In this document: positions 1 through 10,407 of the stretch, in pieces
Layout of the letters: each line of letters opens with the position of its first letter
Numbering within the stretch: position 1 is the first letter of the stretch
NCBI GenBank assembly: GCA_947462335.1
Contig: OX381718.1
Location: 38,036,976-38,100,975 of the forward strand
Length of the DNA: 64,000 nt
Direction: 5' to 3'
DNA from: Harmothoe impar
Taxonomy: Eukaryota; Annelida; Polychaeta; Phyllodocida; Polynoidae
Position numbers and translations under genes: made by a program
The notes under the pieces: generated by a model
Seen by the model: only the letters and a program-made list of their open reading frames with translations
Told to the model about the DNA's origin: nothing
Database searches by the model: none

Positions 1-15
1 AATAGAATTTCAGTA

Positions 16-3000
16 TTATCTCGACAAGTAGCATTTCCCTTTAATCACACCCTTCCGGGTCCTTTTCCCTTCAGCCAGCGAGACTTTATTAGCCGCCTTC
101 TTCCCGGATCTTTTTGGGATGACGGGCTTATGCACCATTAGTTTCCGGGAAACCTCCTTCCGCGGCCTTCCGCGTTTCCGGGGAGGTTCCTTCACTAATT
201 TCCGCTGTTCACTTTCCTCTATCAAAGTATCAACTTCCAACTCATACGAGTCCAGGGACAAATCTCTCCCTTTCCACTCTCTTAGTCGAGCTACATTAGA
301 TTTGTACATCTTTCCCTGTAATGAACGTATCACTGCAGTACTGTCACTTACTATGCGGGTCACCACAAAGGGCCATCCCAATTACTAGCAAGTTTCAGAG
401 TCGATAACGGCTCATGTAATCTTACCACCTGATCACCAACTTTGAATCGTCGCGGCTTAAGGCCTAGATCATAGCCGGTCTTCTGCCAGGTGGCATTCTT
501 CTGTAGTTCAGTTCTCACCAATTCATAAGCATATTTGAATTGATCTCTTAATGACTCCACAAACATAACATGGCAGGGGGTTTCCGGGTTCATTCCTACC
601 ACCCCAAATACCAGGTCAGCGGGCATTATTAAATCCTCCCCGAAAACTAACAGATTCGGGGAACAGGAGGTACTAGAATGGACAGTGCTATTATATGCAT
701 GACATACATAATCACACTGCTCATCCCAGTCGTCCATTTTATCATTCACCAGGGATTTTTTGACACCTGAATCAATGTACGATTGAATCTCTCAACCATT
801 CCATCACTTTGTGGCCGGTAGGGATTTGTTCTCGTCTTACAAATCGCCAATCGGTGACACATTTCCTGCCAAAGATCAGATTCGAATTCCCGACCTTGGT
901 CACTATGCATCATTAGGGGAACCCCAAGATGCAACACCCAACCTTTGACAAAAGCTTTTGCACAGGTTGCTGCCTTGTGATCCGCCAATGGGAACACTCT
1001 CGTATACTTAGTATAATAATCAGTGACGACCATCATACAAGTATTACCCTCAGGGGTAGTTTTAAACCCACTGATAATATCTATTGCGACTGGCGCAAAT
1101 CTTACTCCAAATAACTCCTGGGACAAGGGCATTTTACCCATTCCAGGTCCAGGTTTGTTTTTACAACAATCCGGGCAAGTAGCAATCCATCTTAATAGAT
1201 CACTACTCATCCCTGGCCAGTAATATCTCCTTTTCAGACGTTCCAGGGAACGCTTCTTTCAGAAATGTCCACTGGTCAGGTGTCCATGGCAATAATACAT
1301 AACATCCCTCCTCATGCCGGAAGGTATTACCACTTGCCGGACTCTCCTACCGGATGAATTAACCTTCCACCTGTAGATGATTCCGCTCTGGACTTCTAAC
1401 TCTGCCCATTGAGCTATTAGCCTTCTCATTTCCCGATTCTCCAGGGAAATCTCGGGCCGCGGGGGCCGTATCTTCCTAGGTAACAATACCAACAACCGGC
1501 TAAGGTTAGGATCCTTTTCCTGGAACTTCCGGATGGTTCCTATGGACCATTCCAGAACCCCAGTTCCCTTGATCTCAAAGGGAATCCTTGCTCCGGCTAT
1601 GACAGCCTCATGCTGACCACAGTCATCACAGTTGGTGTTTTCGCACTTCCTGATAGGACGTCGGGAAAGTGCATCAGCATTTACATGCTTTACCCCAGCT
1701 CTATGCTGGATCTGACTTTGCTCCAAACCGAACTCGGAAAGGTGTGCTAGCCAACGTCCAATCATTCCTTCCGCATCTTTGAAATTCAATAACCATCTCA
1801 AAGAGGAATGATCTGTTCTTAGCGGAAATGTTTGAACTTTTTAGTATAAACTATCACAGCCAACAATTCCCTTTTAGTGGTACAATAATTTCGCTGAGTC
1901 TTACTCATAGTATTACTAGCAAAGGCAATGGGAACCTCCACTCCGCCTTGGACTTGACTGAGGGCGGCCCCAATACTCTCATTGCTAGCATCTGTATCCA
2001 ATACAAAATGACCATCCGGGGTGGGATACTTTAACACCGGGGTCTCTACAAACAACTTTTTTATTGCTAAGAAAGCTGTGTCCTGTTCCTTCCCCCATGG
2101 GAACTCTTCCTTCCTATTTCCGGGAGTCCAGTGTGACAAACATATGAGCAGAATCCTAGGAAGGATCGCACATCTTTAGGACCCCTGGGGACTTCCCATT
2201 CAGTCACACTCCTGATCTTTTCCGGATCCGCCTTAACCCCCTCGGTGGAAATAATCCGCCCTAGGTAGTTAATATCCTTCCTAAACAGATTGCATTTCTT
2301 TGGTTTCAATTTGAGACCGTTAGACATGATTCGGTTTAAGACTTCCTCTGGATTACTTAAACAGTCCGCAAAGGTCTTTCCAAACACAATTACGTCATCC
2401 AAGTAAACTAGACATTTCCGCCATAATAAATCACTTAACAGTGTCTCCATCATGGCTTCAAAGGTGGCCGGCGCATTACATAACCCGAATGGCATCACCT
2501 TATATTCAAACAAACCGATATGGCTGGAAAACGCAGTTTTCTCCATATCCTCAGGCTTCATGCCTACTTGCCAATACCCGGACTGTAAATCCAGGGTACA
2601 GAACCATTCATTCCCTCCCAGGGAATCAATCGTCTCATCTATCCTAGGAAGAGGATAGGAGTTCTTTTTAGTCAACCCATTCAGTTTCCGGTAATCAATA
2701 CAGAACCGTATGCTACCATCCTTCTTGGTTACCATACACAGGAGAGGACCAAGGACTCATGCTGGGAACAATAACATTATCCTTCAGCATTTTCGCTATC
2801 TCTTCCTCAGCTACAATCTTCTTCTTGAGGGGTAATCTCCTATAAGGAATCTTAAAAGCGGGGTTATCCTCGGTTTTAATTTCATGCAATACCTTATTGG
2901 TTCTCCCCAGGGGTTCCCCTGGGGCTGCAAAAGCTTGCCTGCATCTCTTCAGCATAGCCTTTAGGGCTTCCTGATCATTCTCATCCGTTATGGACGATCC

Positions 3001-4076
3001 TGTTAACAACTTAGTTAACTCTTCATGCAATTCCTCTTCCCCTCCTTCTTCTAACCTCAGGTCTTGGTGGCTACCGGTGACTGCCTCCGCAAGTATCACT
3101 TTCCCAACTGCAGTGCCTTTCTCAAGATATACTGTGGAGTTTCCGGGGTTGGAAATGGGTGTCACTGTCCATCTGGAATTCCCTACTAGGGTATCCGCAG
3201 ATTCCAATCCCTTCCAGGATAATACAGCCATATCCGGCTCGATTACCGCTAATCCTCTCTGGATTAGCCTCCCTGAACTGACTAACACGTCACAGGTCAT
3301 TCCCGGGGGAATCTTCACAGTCTGTGCCACACTGGCAACACTACTTATCACTCTCAACTTACAGAGTATGGTCATATCATACGGGTATTCAATCTTCAAC
3401 TTCCCACTTTTCAGATTCAAAGTCGCACCGAAAAGCGCCGCAAAATCCAGACCAAGAATACCATCATCTTCAATCTCTGCTATGGTCGGGGCCCAAACAA
3501 ATTCTTTCCCGGCCACAGAGATTATCAGAAAAGTCCGTCCAAATGTCCTCATTCTAGTACCATCGGCCATACATGCGTTTACCCTCATTGTGAGGTTCTC
3601 ACACATATTCGGCAATAAGCTGATGAATCTCTTAGAGACCATGGAGTGGCTAGCTCCAGTATCCATAAGGAATTCCCCAGTCTTTCCTTGTACAGAACAG
3701 GAAACGTACCACCTCTTCCCATCAGTTACTGAGGGATTCCTAGTAAACCGGTGAAGGTCACTATTAGTGCCCAGGTCGAATCCACATCCTTTCAGGTGTT
3801 CCAGACAAGGATGACCCGGGGGAAGCCTGGTTCCTCCAACCTTAACCAACTCTTTGGTTATTGACTCCTCTAAACTGGCACTAGGTTTCCCATACGCGCA
3901 CCCCTGGGCGCCTGTTGTACCAGTCTCCCCAGCCTCATGGTTTCCGGGATGTACGGTCCCATCTCCCTTCTTGCTGGACGCATTCACTGCTAATGAATCT
4001 TCACCGCCAACGTCGGTGATAATCTGACATATTTCCTCAGGGGTTACCGTCCTGCCATCCTCGGTAACCCCCTCTA
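16..4076 (-). pseudogene. pol: Pol of element 1 (protease-RT-RNase H-integrase), frameshifted
   Basis: Pol homology runs continuously but is spread over seven overlapping or adjacent frames. 2713-3987 carries an aspartic protease (DTGAS) and the RT N terminus. 2067-2735 carries the RT fingers and palm with YLDD. 1819-2139 carries the RNase H start (DTDAS). 1259-1801 carries the RNase H end and the start of the integrase zinc region. 746-1210 carries the integrase catalytic core with its D and E residues. 360-749 and 16-381 carry the C-terminal region, ending with an AT-hook-like KRGRPRK. Breaks lie near 2720, 2100, 1810, 1235, 748 and 370. The one near 1810 removes roughly 14 bases compared with element 2, and the one near 748 lies in an A/T homopolymer. 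Some breaks could therefore be sequencing errors, but not the deletion. No chromodomain is visible. Confidence 0.88.
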
Positions 4077-6614
4077 ATTTCCCGAAACCTCACTTCTTAA
4101 AACAGGTTTCTCTGCTTTGCATTCAGATGCAAAGTGCCCTTTGACTTGACACCTGTAACACTGGACAGTGTTACGGTCGACCCTAGGGCGGCGCCGGGTT
4201 TGATTATCAAACACCTCGTTCATGCGTTTAATCATGGACTCCATTAAGGTATTTAATGAGTTTCCTGACGCATTTGTTTTATCCGGAGTGGTCGTCTCCG
4301 GGGTCTGGGTTTTCTGACTGGAATCAGTCTGAGGTTCCCGAGTGTCGGGTTTCCGGGGGGTTTCCGAATAACCTTTGTTACTAGGAAGCTTCCCGGAAGC
4401 TGGGGTAGAGCTAGATTTCTGTCGACCCTTGAATTTCAGGGCGTCTACTCTCTCCTCCCCTTCAGATTCTTCCGCGGAAGAATCGTCACCATCTAAGGAA
4501 TGTTCAATTCCAGAGACGCGCTGTCCCCTATTAGCGGGTATCATACCAGCCAATAGTATTTTCTTCTTGTCATGTTGATCAATCGCCATGAACAAATCCG
4601 CTAGGGAAGACCCAGCTTCCCAAGCTCTACCACAAACTTTAGCATGTTCAGGATCACTCAATCCACTAATAAATCTTACAAATAGGGATTCTATGTAATA
4701 TTCAGCATCCCTACTCCATTCTGGCCTAGCCTGCCGCAATAATCGCTGCAATTCTAGCCCAAAAATTTTAGCAGATTCCTTTGGTTTCTGCGTTCTTCTC
4801 TGAAACAGAGTCCAGTGATCTACTGTCACCATTTTCCCAAAGGTGTAACAAGCTAATACTTCCAGCTGGTCGTATGTAGCTTCCGGCCCGTAAGTGTCCC
4901 TCCAATCTTCAACCACTATCTTACCCGGGCCGTCACTCAACCATATCACAAAAGCTCCCAAGGATTCCTCCTTGTTCCAGCAATTGTACTTACAATCATC
5001 TAAAAGTGATTGATATTCCTCCTTCCAGGGTCGTAAACCCCTGTAAGGCTTAGTCACGCGTGCAGTTCTCTTAGCGGCATAATTAGAATGCACTAATTGA
5101 CCCGACATGCGTCTACTCCAAGCCAGTAAGTCTGTACTGTCTTGACCTCGGCTGGAGCAATCTAGTCCCAAATTACCTATGGCGGGGTCTTGATTATGTA
5201 ATCGGTGTTCCGCCGGGGTCATTGTGACCCGCCGGTTCAAAGGAACCTTTCTCTTGGGTATATCGTCAGAAGATTTATCTGATTCAGATTCTGTACCCTC
5301 ATCAATGCGTGGGCCTTGATAGCCGGACAATCCCTCAGTGTTTTTATGCACCGGGTTTGACCTTCCCTTTGTTCCATGCTGGGACCCCTTATTCAAACTA
5401 TCCCTCGGCCTATTCTCAGGGTCTTTATTGACTCCCGAGTGTGTTTCAGTGGCCGGAGGTGGATATGAATAAGTTGCATCTGGGCAATACCTATAATTAC
5501 CCTTGCTGTCATAACCTCCCGGATTCCCATATAGAGCCGGGTCATCTCCCGAAAAGGGGTTCAATGAGCCATAACTATGGTTCACCACTTCATCTCGAAA
5601 TTTATTTTTATAATGTCGAGACACTTCCTCCTCTGGAGACATTTCCCTGTTAACCTGACCAATACTGGCATGATTAACTGGTTCCCGTTCAAGAGAGCGC
5701 CCGGTGACATTCACTCTCCTTGAATCCTTCCCTCTGTTTTTATACACAGAGTCTTCCACATTCCTCAATCCATTATCATTAATAAATGGATCAAATTGAG
5801 GTAATGCATCCACCTTACTAGCAGTAAGAGTGCTGTCCAGAACAGTTTCCGGCCCGATAGCTGGAACCTGTTCCTCCCCCTGCTGTTCCATTGCCTTCGA
5901 CAATTCACCCCGCAGGAGAGTTTTCCTGGCTTCCAGGGAACAGACAGCTTCCACCTCAGCTTTCCGTTTCCTTTCTAACTCTTCCGTTTCTTCCAGGATT
6001 TGCATCCTGGTAGATTCGTTATCCTTGACCAACTGGTCTCTGCCCTTCTCGAGCTCCTCTGTCCCCTTCTTCAGGACATACCATTCTCTAGAGTATTGTT
6101 TCAACTCCCTCTCATACTTCTCCTTAAGAGATTCGGAGTGTTCATTCTCCTTCCGGTTCTCAGCAATCTTTGCTTGAATCTTTTGAAATTCATGCGATTC
6201 CTGAGCAACCTTCTTTTTCATATACCGGTTGTCTTCTATCAACCGTTCCCTCTCTTCTATCAGAGTCCCCTTTACTTTCTGATTCTCAGAGAGGATCTCA
6301 TCCCTTTCCTTTACCAGGGATGTCAATTCCTCAGTCAATGCAGCATATTGGTCTTCCATTGACTGCTTGTCCAATCGGACATTCTCCCAGTAGAGGTCAT
6401 CCTCTTCCCGAGCCAAACGCTCATCATATTCCCTCTGGAATCTCTCATCCCCTACATAGGGTTCTACCCAGGAAAGATCCTGCACTTTCCTCTTCTTTTG
6501 TTCTGGCTTCAAGCCTTCCACAGGGTCCAACCCTGCCACCTCCAGGCGAGTTGATTCCAACTCCCCTTCACTCAGCTCTGGGCCAGAGCCCCCCAGGCTA
6601 CCACCGGTAGCCAT
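4074..6614 (-). CDS. gag: Gag polyprotein of element 1
   Basis: This is an intact frame of 846 codons encoding the structural protein that forms the cytoplasmic retrotransposon particle. About residues 60-245 are a charged, leucine/glutamate-rich coiled coil. Residues about 260-480 are low-complexity linker. About 480-690 are a tryptophan-rich globular block that probably corresponds to the capsid. A single CCHC nucleic-acid-binding knuckle (C-x2-C-x4-H-x4-C) lies at 819-832, near the C terminus. The start is the first ATG after the LTR and primer site (complement of CAT at 6612-6614). The stop directly follows a slippery heptamer, and the pol frame is open across it, so Gag-Pol is probably made by -1 frameshifting. 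It aligns throughout with Gag at 39159-41888. Confidence 0.9.
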   Translation of the reverse strand: MATGGSLGGSGPELSEGELESTRLEVAGLDPVEGLKPEQKKRKVQDLSWVEPYVGDERFQREYDERLAREEDDLYWENVRLDKQSMEDQYAALTEELTSLVKERDEILSENQKVKGTLIEERERLIEDNRYMKKKVAQESHEFQKIQAKIAENRKENEHSESLKEKYERELKQYSREWYVLKKGTEELEKGRDQLVKDNESTRMQILEETEELERKRKAEVEAVCSLEARKTLLRGELSKAMEQQGEEQVPAIGPETVLDSTLTASKVDALPQFDPFINDNGLRNVEDSVYKNRGKDSRRVNVTGRSLEREPVNHASIGQVNREMSPEEEVSRHYKNKFRDEVVNHSYGSLNPFSGDDPALYGNPGGYDSKGNYRYCPDATYSYPPPATETHSGVNKDPENRPRDSLNKGSQHGTKGRSNPVHKNTEGLSGYQGPRIDEGTESESDKSSDDIPKRKVPLNRRVTMTPAEHRLHNQDPAIGNLGLDCSSRGQDSTDLLAWSRRMSGQLVHSNYAAKRTARVTKPYRGLRPWKEEYQSLLDDCKYNCWNKEESLGAFVIWLSDGPGKIVVEDWRDTYGPEATYDQLEVLACYTFGKMVTVDHWTLFQRRTQKPKESAKIFGLELQRLLRQARPEWSRDAEYYIESLFVRFISGLSDPEHAKVCGRAWEAGSSLADLFMAIDQHDKKKILLAGMIPANRGQRVSGIEHSLDGDDSSAEESEGEERVDALKFKGRQKSSSTPASGKLPSNKGYSETPRKPDTREPQTDSSQKTQTPETTTPDKTNASGNSLNTLMESMIKRMNEVFDNQTRRRPRVDRNTVQCYRCQVKGHFASECKAEKPVLRSEVSGN
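4077..4083 (-). promoter_or_regulatory. -1 ribosomal frameshift site GGGAAAT at gag stop
   Basis: On the minus strand, in the gag frame, the bases read G GGA AAT followed at once by TAG (4076-4074). This fits the X XXY YYZ slippery rule. The -1 frame is open from here without a stop to the protease ORF. Element 2 keeps the same arrangement. A downstream stimulatory RNA structure was not assessed. Confidence 0.7.
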
Positions 6615-6701
6615 TGTCTGTCCACTAAAGGACTTCCTGTTCAGTATAACCCGAACATATTCCCGAACAATTACCTTGTTCTGCTACCTTTACTGCTACT
6701 G

Positions 6702-6713
6702 GTCACGGCACCA
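6702..6713 (-). promoter_or_regulatory. tRNA-His-type primer binding site of element 1
   Basis: On the minus strand, one base after the LTR, lies TGGTGCCGTGAC. It is complementary to a tRNA 3' end GTCACGGCACCA, which is the acceptor end of animal tRNA-His plus CCA. The same 12 bases occupy the same place in element 2. Use of tRNA-His as the minus-strand primer is inferred from the match. Confidence 0.75.
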
Positions 6714-6714
6714 G

Positions 6715-7197
6715 TGTGGTGGTTCGTAGTTAACTCTAGGTTAAGGAACAACGATCACGGCAGTTTCCAGGTGCGAGAATATATCTGTCTTTATTCACAG
6801 GAATAACAACTCCAGTTCCTTTACTAGGGAACGATCAGTGTAGAATCAATACATACAGGTAAATCAGGTTTCTCTATAAATAGAGGAAACGGTCAGTATG
6901 CAACTCTTAGCATACAACTCTGTCCGCACGGTTGGACATGTGAAGTCTATCGTCAGTCGGGCCTGCACTGACTGCCTTCCAGGTAAACACACGGGTCTTA
7001 TATAACACCGGCTCTTAGGTCACGTGGCCAGGTGGGTGGGTCGGCCGCCCACCTGAGAGCGGCACACGGTTACCTGAAGAGGACCTGCGCCCTCTCCCGG
7101 GAACTGTATGCACTAGCTCCAGGTGGAGAAGCCGAGTAAACAGACGTTACCCGGAAATACCGTGTATGAGATTAATATGTAATATCATGCCCCTACA
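6715..7197 (-). repeat. 5' LTR of element 1 (483 bp)
   Basis: On the plus strand the repeat starts TGTGGTGG at 6715, next to the primer site, and ends CCCCTACA at 7197, giving TG...CA ends. A TATATAA-type box reads on the minus strand at about 6998-7005, and an AATAAA signal on the minus strand at 6790-6795. Both sit where a promoter and a poly(A) signal of an LTR are expected. The first and last bases resemble those of the LTRs of element 2 (TGTAGTGG...CCCCTACA). The partner LTR is outside the window, so the boundary rests on the primer site, the TG/CA ends and this comparison. Confidence 0.85.
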
Positions 7198-8852
7198 CTT
7201 CCAATATTTTTTTTCATATCAACAATTATGTGCAGAAATGTAAAACATCACCTATGAAACGCCTATATGTTCCTCTTTAATGGAAAATTACTTTTACAGT
7301 TTTACACCATCGCATTCTGGGTAAAAATATGATGTTTTGGGAAAGAGTACAAAGAAATCGGCATTATTTGTAGCCTTATTGGCTAAAAATAGTATTCCAT
7401 ATAACTCACTCAGAAAATAGTTCAGATCATTTGCTAACATAAAATAGTAATTTTGATAGGGGGTCCCGGGCATTTTTTTAGGGTTTTGGACCTTTGGAAA
7501 TGAAAAATAATGGCAAAAAATGGCTGAATTAAATATATATGGCATTGCATGATGGGTAAATGGTAAAAATCAATGTATAAAGTTGTCACGATTTATACCC
7601 TTGGTTATTTTGAGCAACATCATAGCATCTATAGTGTTCTGAATAGTAAATATCTGCAATATACTAGCTCATGTTTTAAAAAAAGAAATATTATCAGTTA
7701 TCAATATATCAAATATTCAAAGTATTACAAAAGGCACAATTTTGCTTGAAATGATTCATTTTTTAACACAGTTTAGGGAATGTATATATGTATCTGGCTA
7801 TGCAATATTAGCCAATTCTGATAGATTTAAGAATTTGAAGAAATCAAAGGGTAGCGACCCACCTTAACTTTGAAATGTAAAGGGGGTTAGATTAAGGGGG
7901 AAATGACTGAAATTGCTCATTTTAGCAGAAATTTCACTGTTGCTAGGCAACAGCAAAATGTGTATAATTCTTTTAAGTAACATAAGCAACTAAAAATATA
8001 AAAGATTTATCTAGTTAGCATCAGGCTGAAATCGATCGACTATTTGAACATTTCTTTACAGTTTGGAATTGGGGAAATCACTTACCACCTTTGTTTACTG
8101 ATCAAACATACAAAAGAATACACGCTATTCAGTATACAAGGGGGACACCCCCCCCCCTAAACATACAAGAGGAGAGAGGATTAAAGAACAATGTTTTAAT
8201 TGGAGGAATTATATGCGTTATACAATATTGAAATTATACCTGGTACATTATATGAAGGTCAAATGAAATATTGTAGACCTGTATGATTTATAGTAAATGG
8301 TATTGAGTAGAGGTATTTGATAGCCTTATGATAACATTTACACCTTAGAGGAAGTGTTGTATGATAGGTGGTATTAAACATAGAATACATGATAATAATG
8401 CCAAAAATGATCTCCTGTGAATGCTGGTGTAGGTGGAGTGAGGTAATTTGGTCACCTGCAGGTGAGTGGTGGAGTGTAGGTGGGACGCACATAAGGTGGG
8501 TCAGAATAACAGGTGTGGGAGTTACAGTAGGTAGGGCAGCGTGGTGTAGGAGTTATGTAGTAGGTAGGATAATGTAGTCTGCCCAGTGAGGGCCATGAAT
8601 GACAAACCATGCGCGCATGGTCACCCCATTAGGTAAGATATTTTAGTATCATTCATATAATATGTTTGTACTTATTGTAGTTTACATGTAAGACAATTTG
8701 GGGGGCAATATAACATGTATTTTAGAAATTACAGCCTGAAGACCACATTGATTTTTCTTATTTTGCTCATATCTCAAAAACATGAATTTTCCACTGACAA
8801 CCTTTGTATACTGAGGCGGGGATAATATCATATCCTCAATTATTTTTCATAG
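7198..8852. other. Non-coding, AT-rich stretch
   Basis: No supported gene. Short stop-rich frames, AT-rich sequence and a C-run near 8150 are visible. A phrase near 7835-7865 (AATCAAAGGGTAGCGACC) recurs slightly changed near 43125, so at least part is dispersed repeat. The stretch may be intron of the GPCR whose last exons follow. Confidence 0.5.
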
Positions 8853-9041
8853 AGTCGGATGATAGAGAACACCATTTCTGCAGTGGTCAGTGCAAATGTC
8901 CCTGGGACCCGTAAGCAGCTTAAAGTGGCTAAGATGATAGGCCTCGTCCTGGGTGCCTACCTAATCACCTACATACCCTCTGTAGTGATGGGTGTTATGA
9001 TCAGTAGACATCAGACTTTACTCCTGCTGCAGGTGGAGAAG
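8853..9041 (+). CDS. Class A GPCR, penultimate coding exon (TM6 region)
   Basis: Exon of 63 codons between an acceptor (TTTTTCATAG, ending 8852) and a donor (GTGAGT from 9042), phase 0 at both ends. It encodes a basic intracellular-loop segment (RKQLKVAKM) running into a hydrophobic helix (GLVLGAYLITYIPSVVMG). The pattern fits the end of intracellular loop 3 plus TM6 of a rhodopsin-family receptor, with YIP in place of the usual WLP. A short loop leads into the next exon. Upstream exons were not found, so they are left of the window, behind the retrotransposon, or absent. The ligand class cannot be inferred. Confidence 0.72.
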
Positions 9042-9790
9042 GTGAGTACCAAACACAGTTCTACCCTAAAAGTTCATGATATCCTTCATCCTTGCCTGAC
9101 CCGGCTGCGCTGCCAAACACCAGAGTTTACCACAAGATGACATTAGTTACTTGCTTGAACCCCTTGAATCCCAGTCATTGGATAGAGCTAGATCTTGTAC
9201 CCTGAGCTCATTCATTGAAATAACCTGTCTACTTCAAATGTCTTGCTTTTAAACAAGATGATTCAAATACATTCTATATTAATGTGGTTGACGTGTCCTA
9301 TTCACAAAATGAACTCGGGAATTGAACCTTCACGACTTGTGTGAATAACACAAGTTAAAACTTGTTCAAAAAACTTGTTTAAAAAATTCATTCAAAAAAC
9401 AAGAAATTCCTGGGAATATGCCACTAAACGTTCACAAAACGTTCAAAAATCTGCAGGGGATCATGAGTCAAGACTCTAGAATGGCACGAGTTCCACTTGA
9501 GACTTTGCAGGGATACAAAGGGTGGTCGAGATGATATGGGCCTATTTACTTGTTTTCTATAAAATGATAACAAACCTCCAAGAATGTTTGATGTCAACAG
9601 TAATCCACTTGATAGTGACAGCTATAGTAGTCCTATATAGGCTTAGAACTAATACCAGGATTTACTTGTAATTCAAATTATGTACCATTTGAATACCATT
9701 TCAGTATGTGCCACACATCAGTGTGACCTGAGATGAATTAAACATTGGAAACAGAACTGAAATGTTTACATAACATTTGTCTCCTTTCAG
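9042..9790 (+). other. Intron of the GPCR fragment
   Basis: GT-AG intron of 749 bp. The donor is GTGAGT after GAGAAG, and the acceptor is CTCCTTTCAG. No element or RNA gene was recognised inside. Confidence 0.65.
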
Positions 9791-9934
9791 GTGATAACAA
9801 TTATATTTTGGATGGGGATCTGGGTGAACCCTCTGATATATGCCTGGAAGAGCCGTGACTTCAGGAGGGCTTTCAGGATAATTCTACATCTTCCTCAACT
9901 GGAGGAGGTTCAGGATACACAGGTGACAGGATAA
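9791..9934 (+). CDS. Class A GPCR, last coding exon (TM7 and tail)
   Basis: Begins after the CTCCTTTCAG acceptor in phase 0 and ends at TAA 9932-9934. It encodes TM7 with the family-defining NPxxY motif (WVNPLIYAW), then the helix-8-like KSRDFRRAFRIIL and a short acidic tail. Together with the previous exon it forms a sensible TM6-loop-TM7 order, the strongest evidence that this is a real, seven-transmembrane plasma-membrane receptor gene. The tail is short compared with many amine receptors. Whether the gene is expressed or is a remnant cannot be told, because TM1-TM5 are not visible. Confidence 0.75.
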   Translation: MITIIFWMGIWVNPLIYAWKSRDFRRAFRIILHLPQLEEVQDTQVTG

Positions 9935-10407
9935 CAAGAGAAAGATCATGAGGGGCCCTGCATACAGTTTTGCATCATATACATAGAAATTAAATTGCAT
10001 GATATACACATTATATAGTTGGTGGTTGTACAGCATTAAAGTACTTGTAAATAGGTATTTCTCACTGGTAAAGCTGTTTCACCATGCTTCAAATTTAGAA
10101 AGTCAATTTCTAAGCTATACAACACTTGGATTGCCTTGCTGACATAGTAAGTTGATTTTCAAGAAAGTACTTCAAGTTAAATACACTTCCTATTTCAACT
10201 TTCCACAGTTACAAGGAGATTATCTACTGAGCTTACAGAAGTATCTGTTTAAGAGTTGAAAGAATGCTTATACATATACTACCATACATGTAGTCACATA
10301 AGCAAAATTGGATGAAAAGGCATAAATATAATATTATGAAGAGTAAAAATGCCATTGAATGTAGAATTATTTAGATTTAGGGAGTTTTATACATCATTGA
10401 AGGCCTA
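9935..10407. other. 3' flank of the GPCR exon
   Basis: No coding signal. AT-rich sequence that probably contains the receptor 3' UTR. AATTAAA near 9989 is a weak candidate poly(A) signal. Confidence 0.4.

Larger units (their letters stand above)
1..7197 (-). mobile_element. Ty3-like LTR retrotransposon, 5' part, decayed (element 1)
   Basis: Reading on the minus strand, the order is 5' LTR (6715-7197), tRNA-primer site, gag, protease, RT, RNase H and integrase, the Ty3/Metaviridae order. The 3' end and 3' LTR lie beyond position 1, so the target duplication and LTR divergence cannot be measured here. Gag is one long open frame, but pol is broken by at least six frame changes or small deletions, so this copy cannot make a complete Pol unless some of the indels are assembly errors. 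The proteins are clearly homologous to those of the element at 29618-42342, but the LTRs differ in length (483 against 415 bp), so these are sister families rather than copies of one family. Confidence 0.93.
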
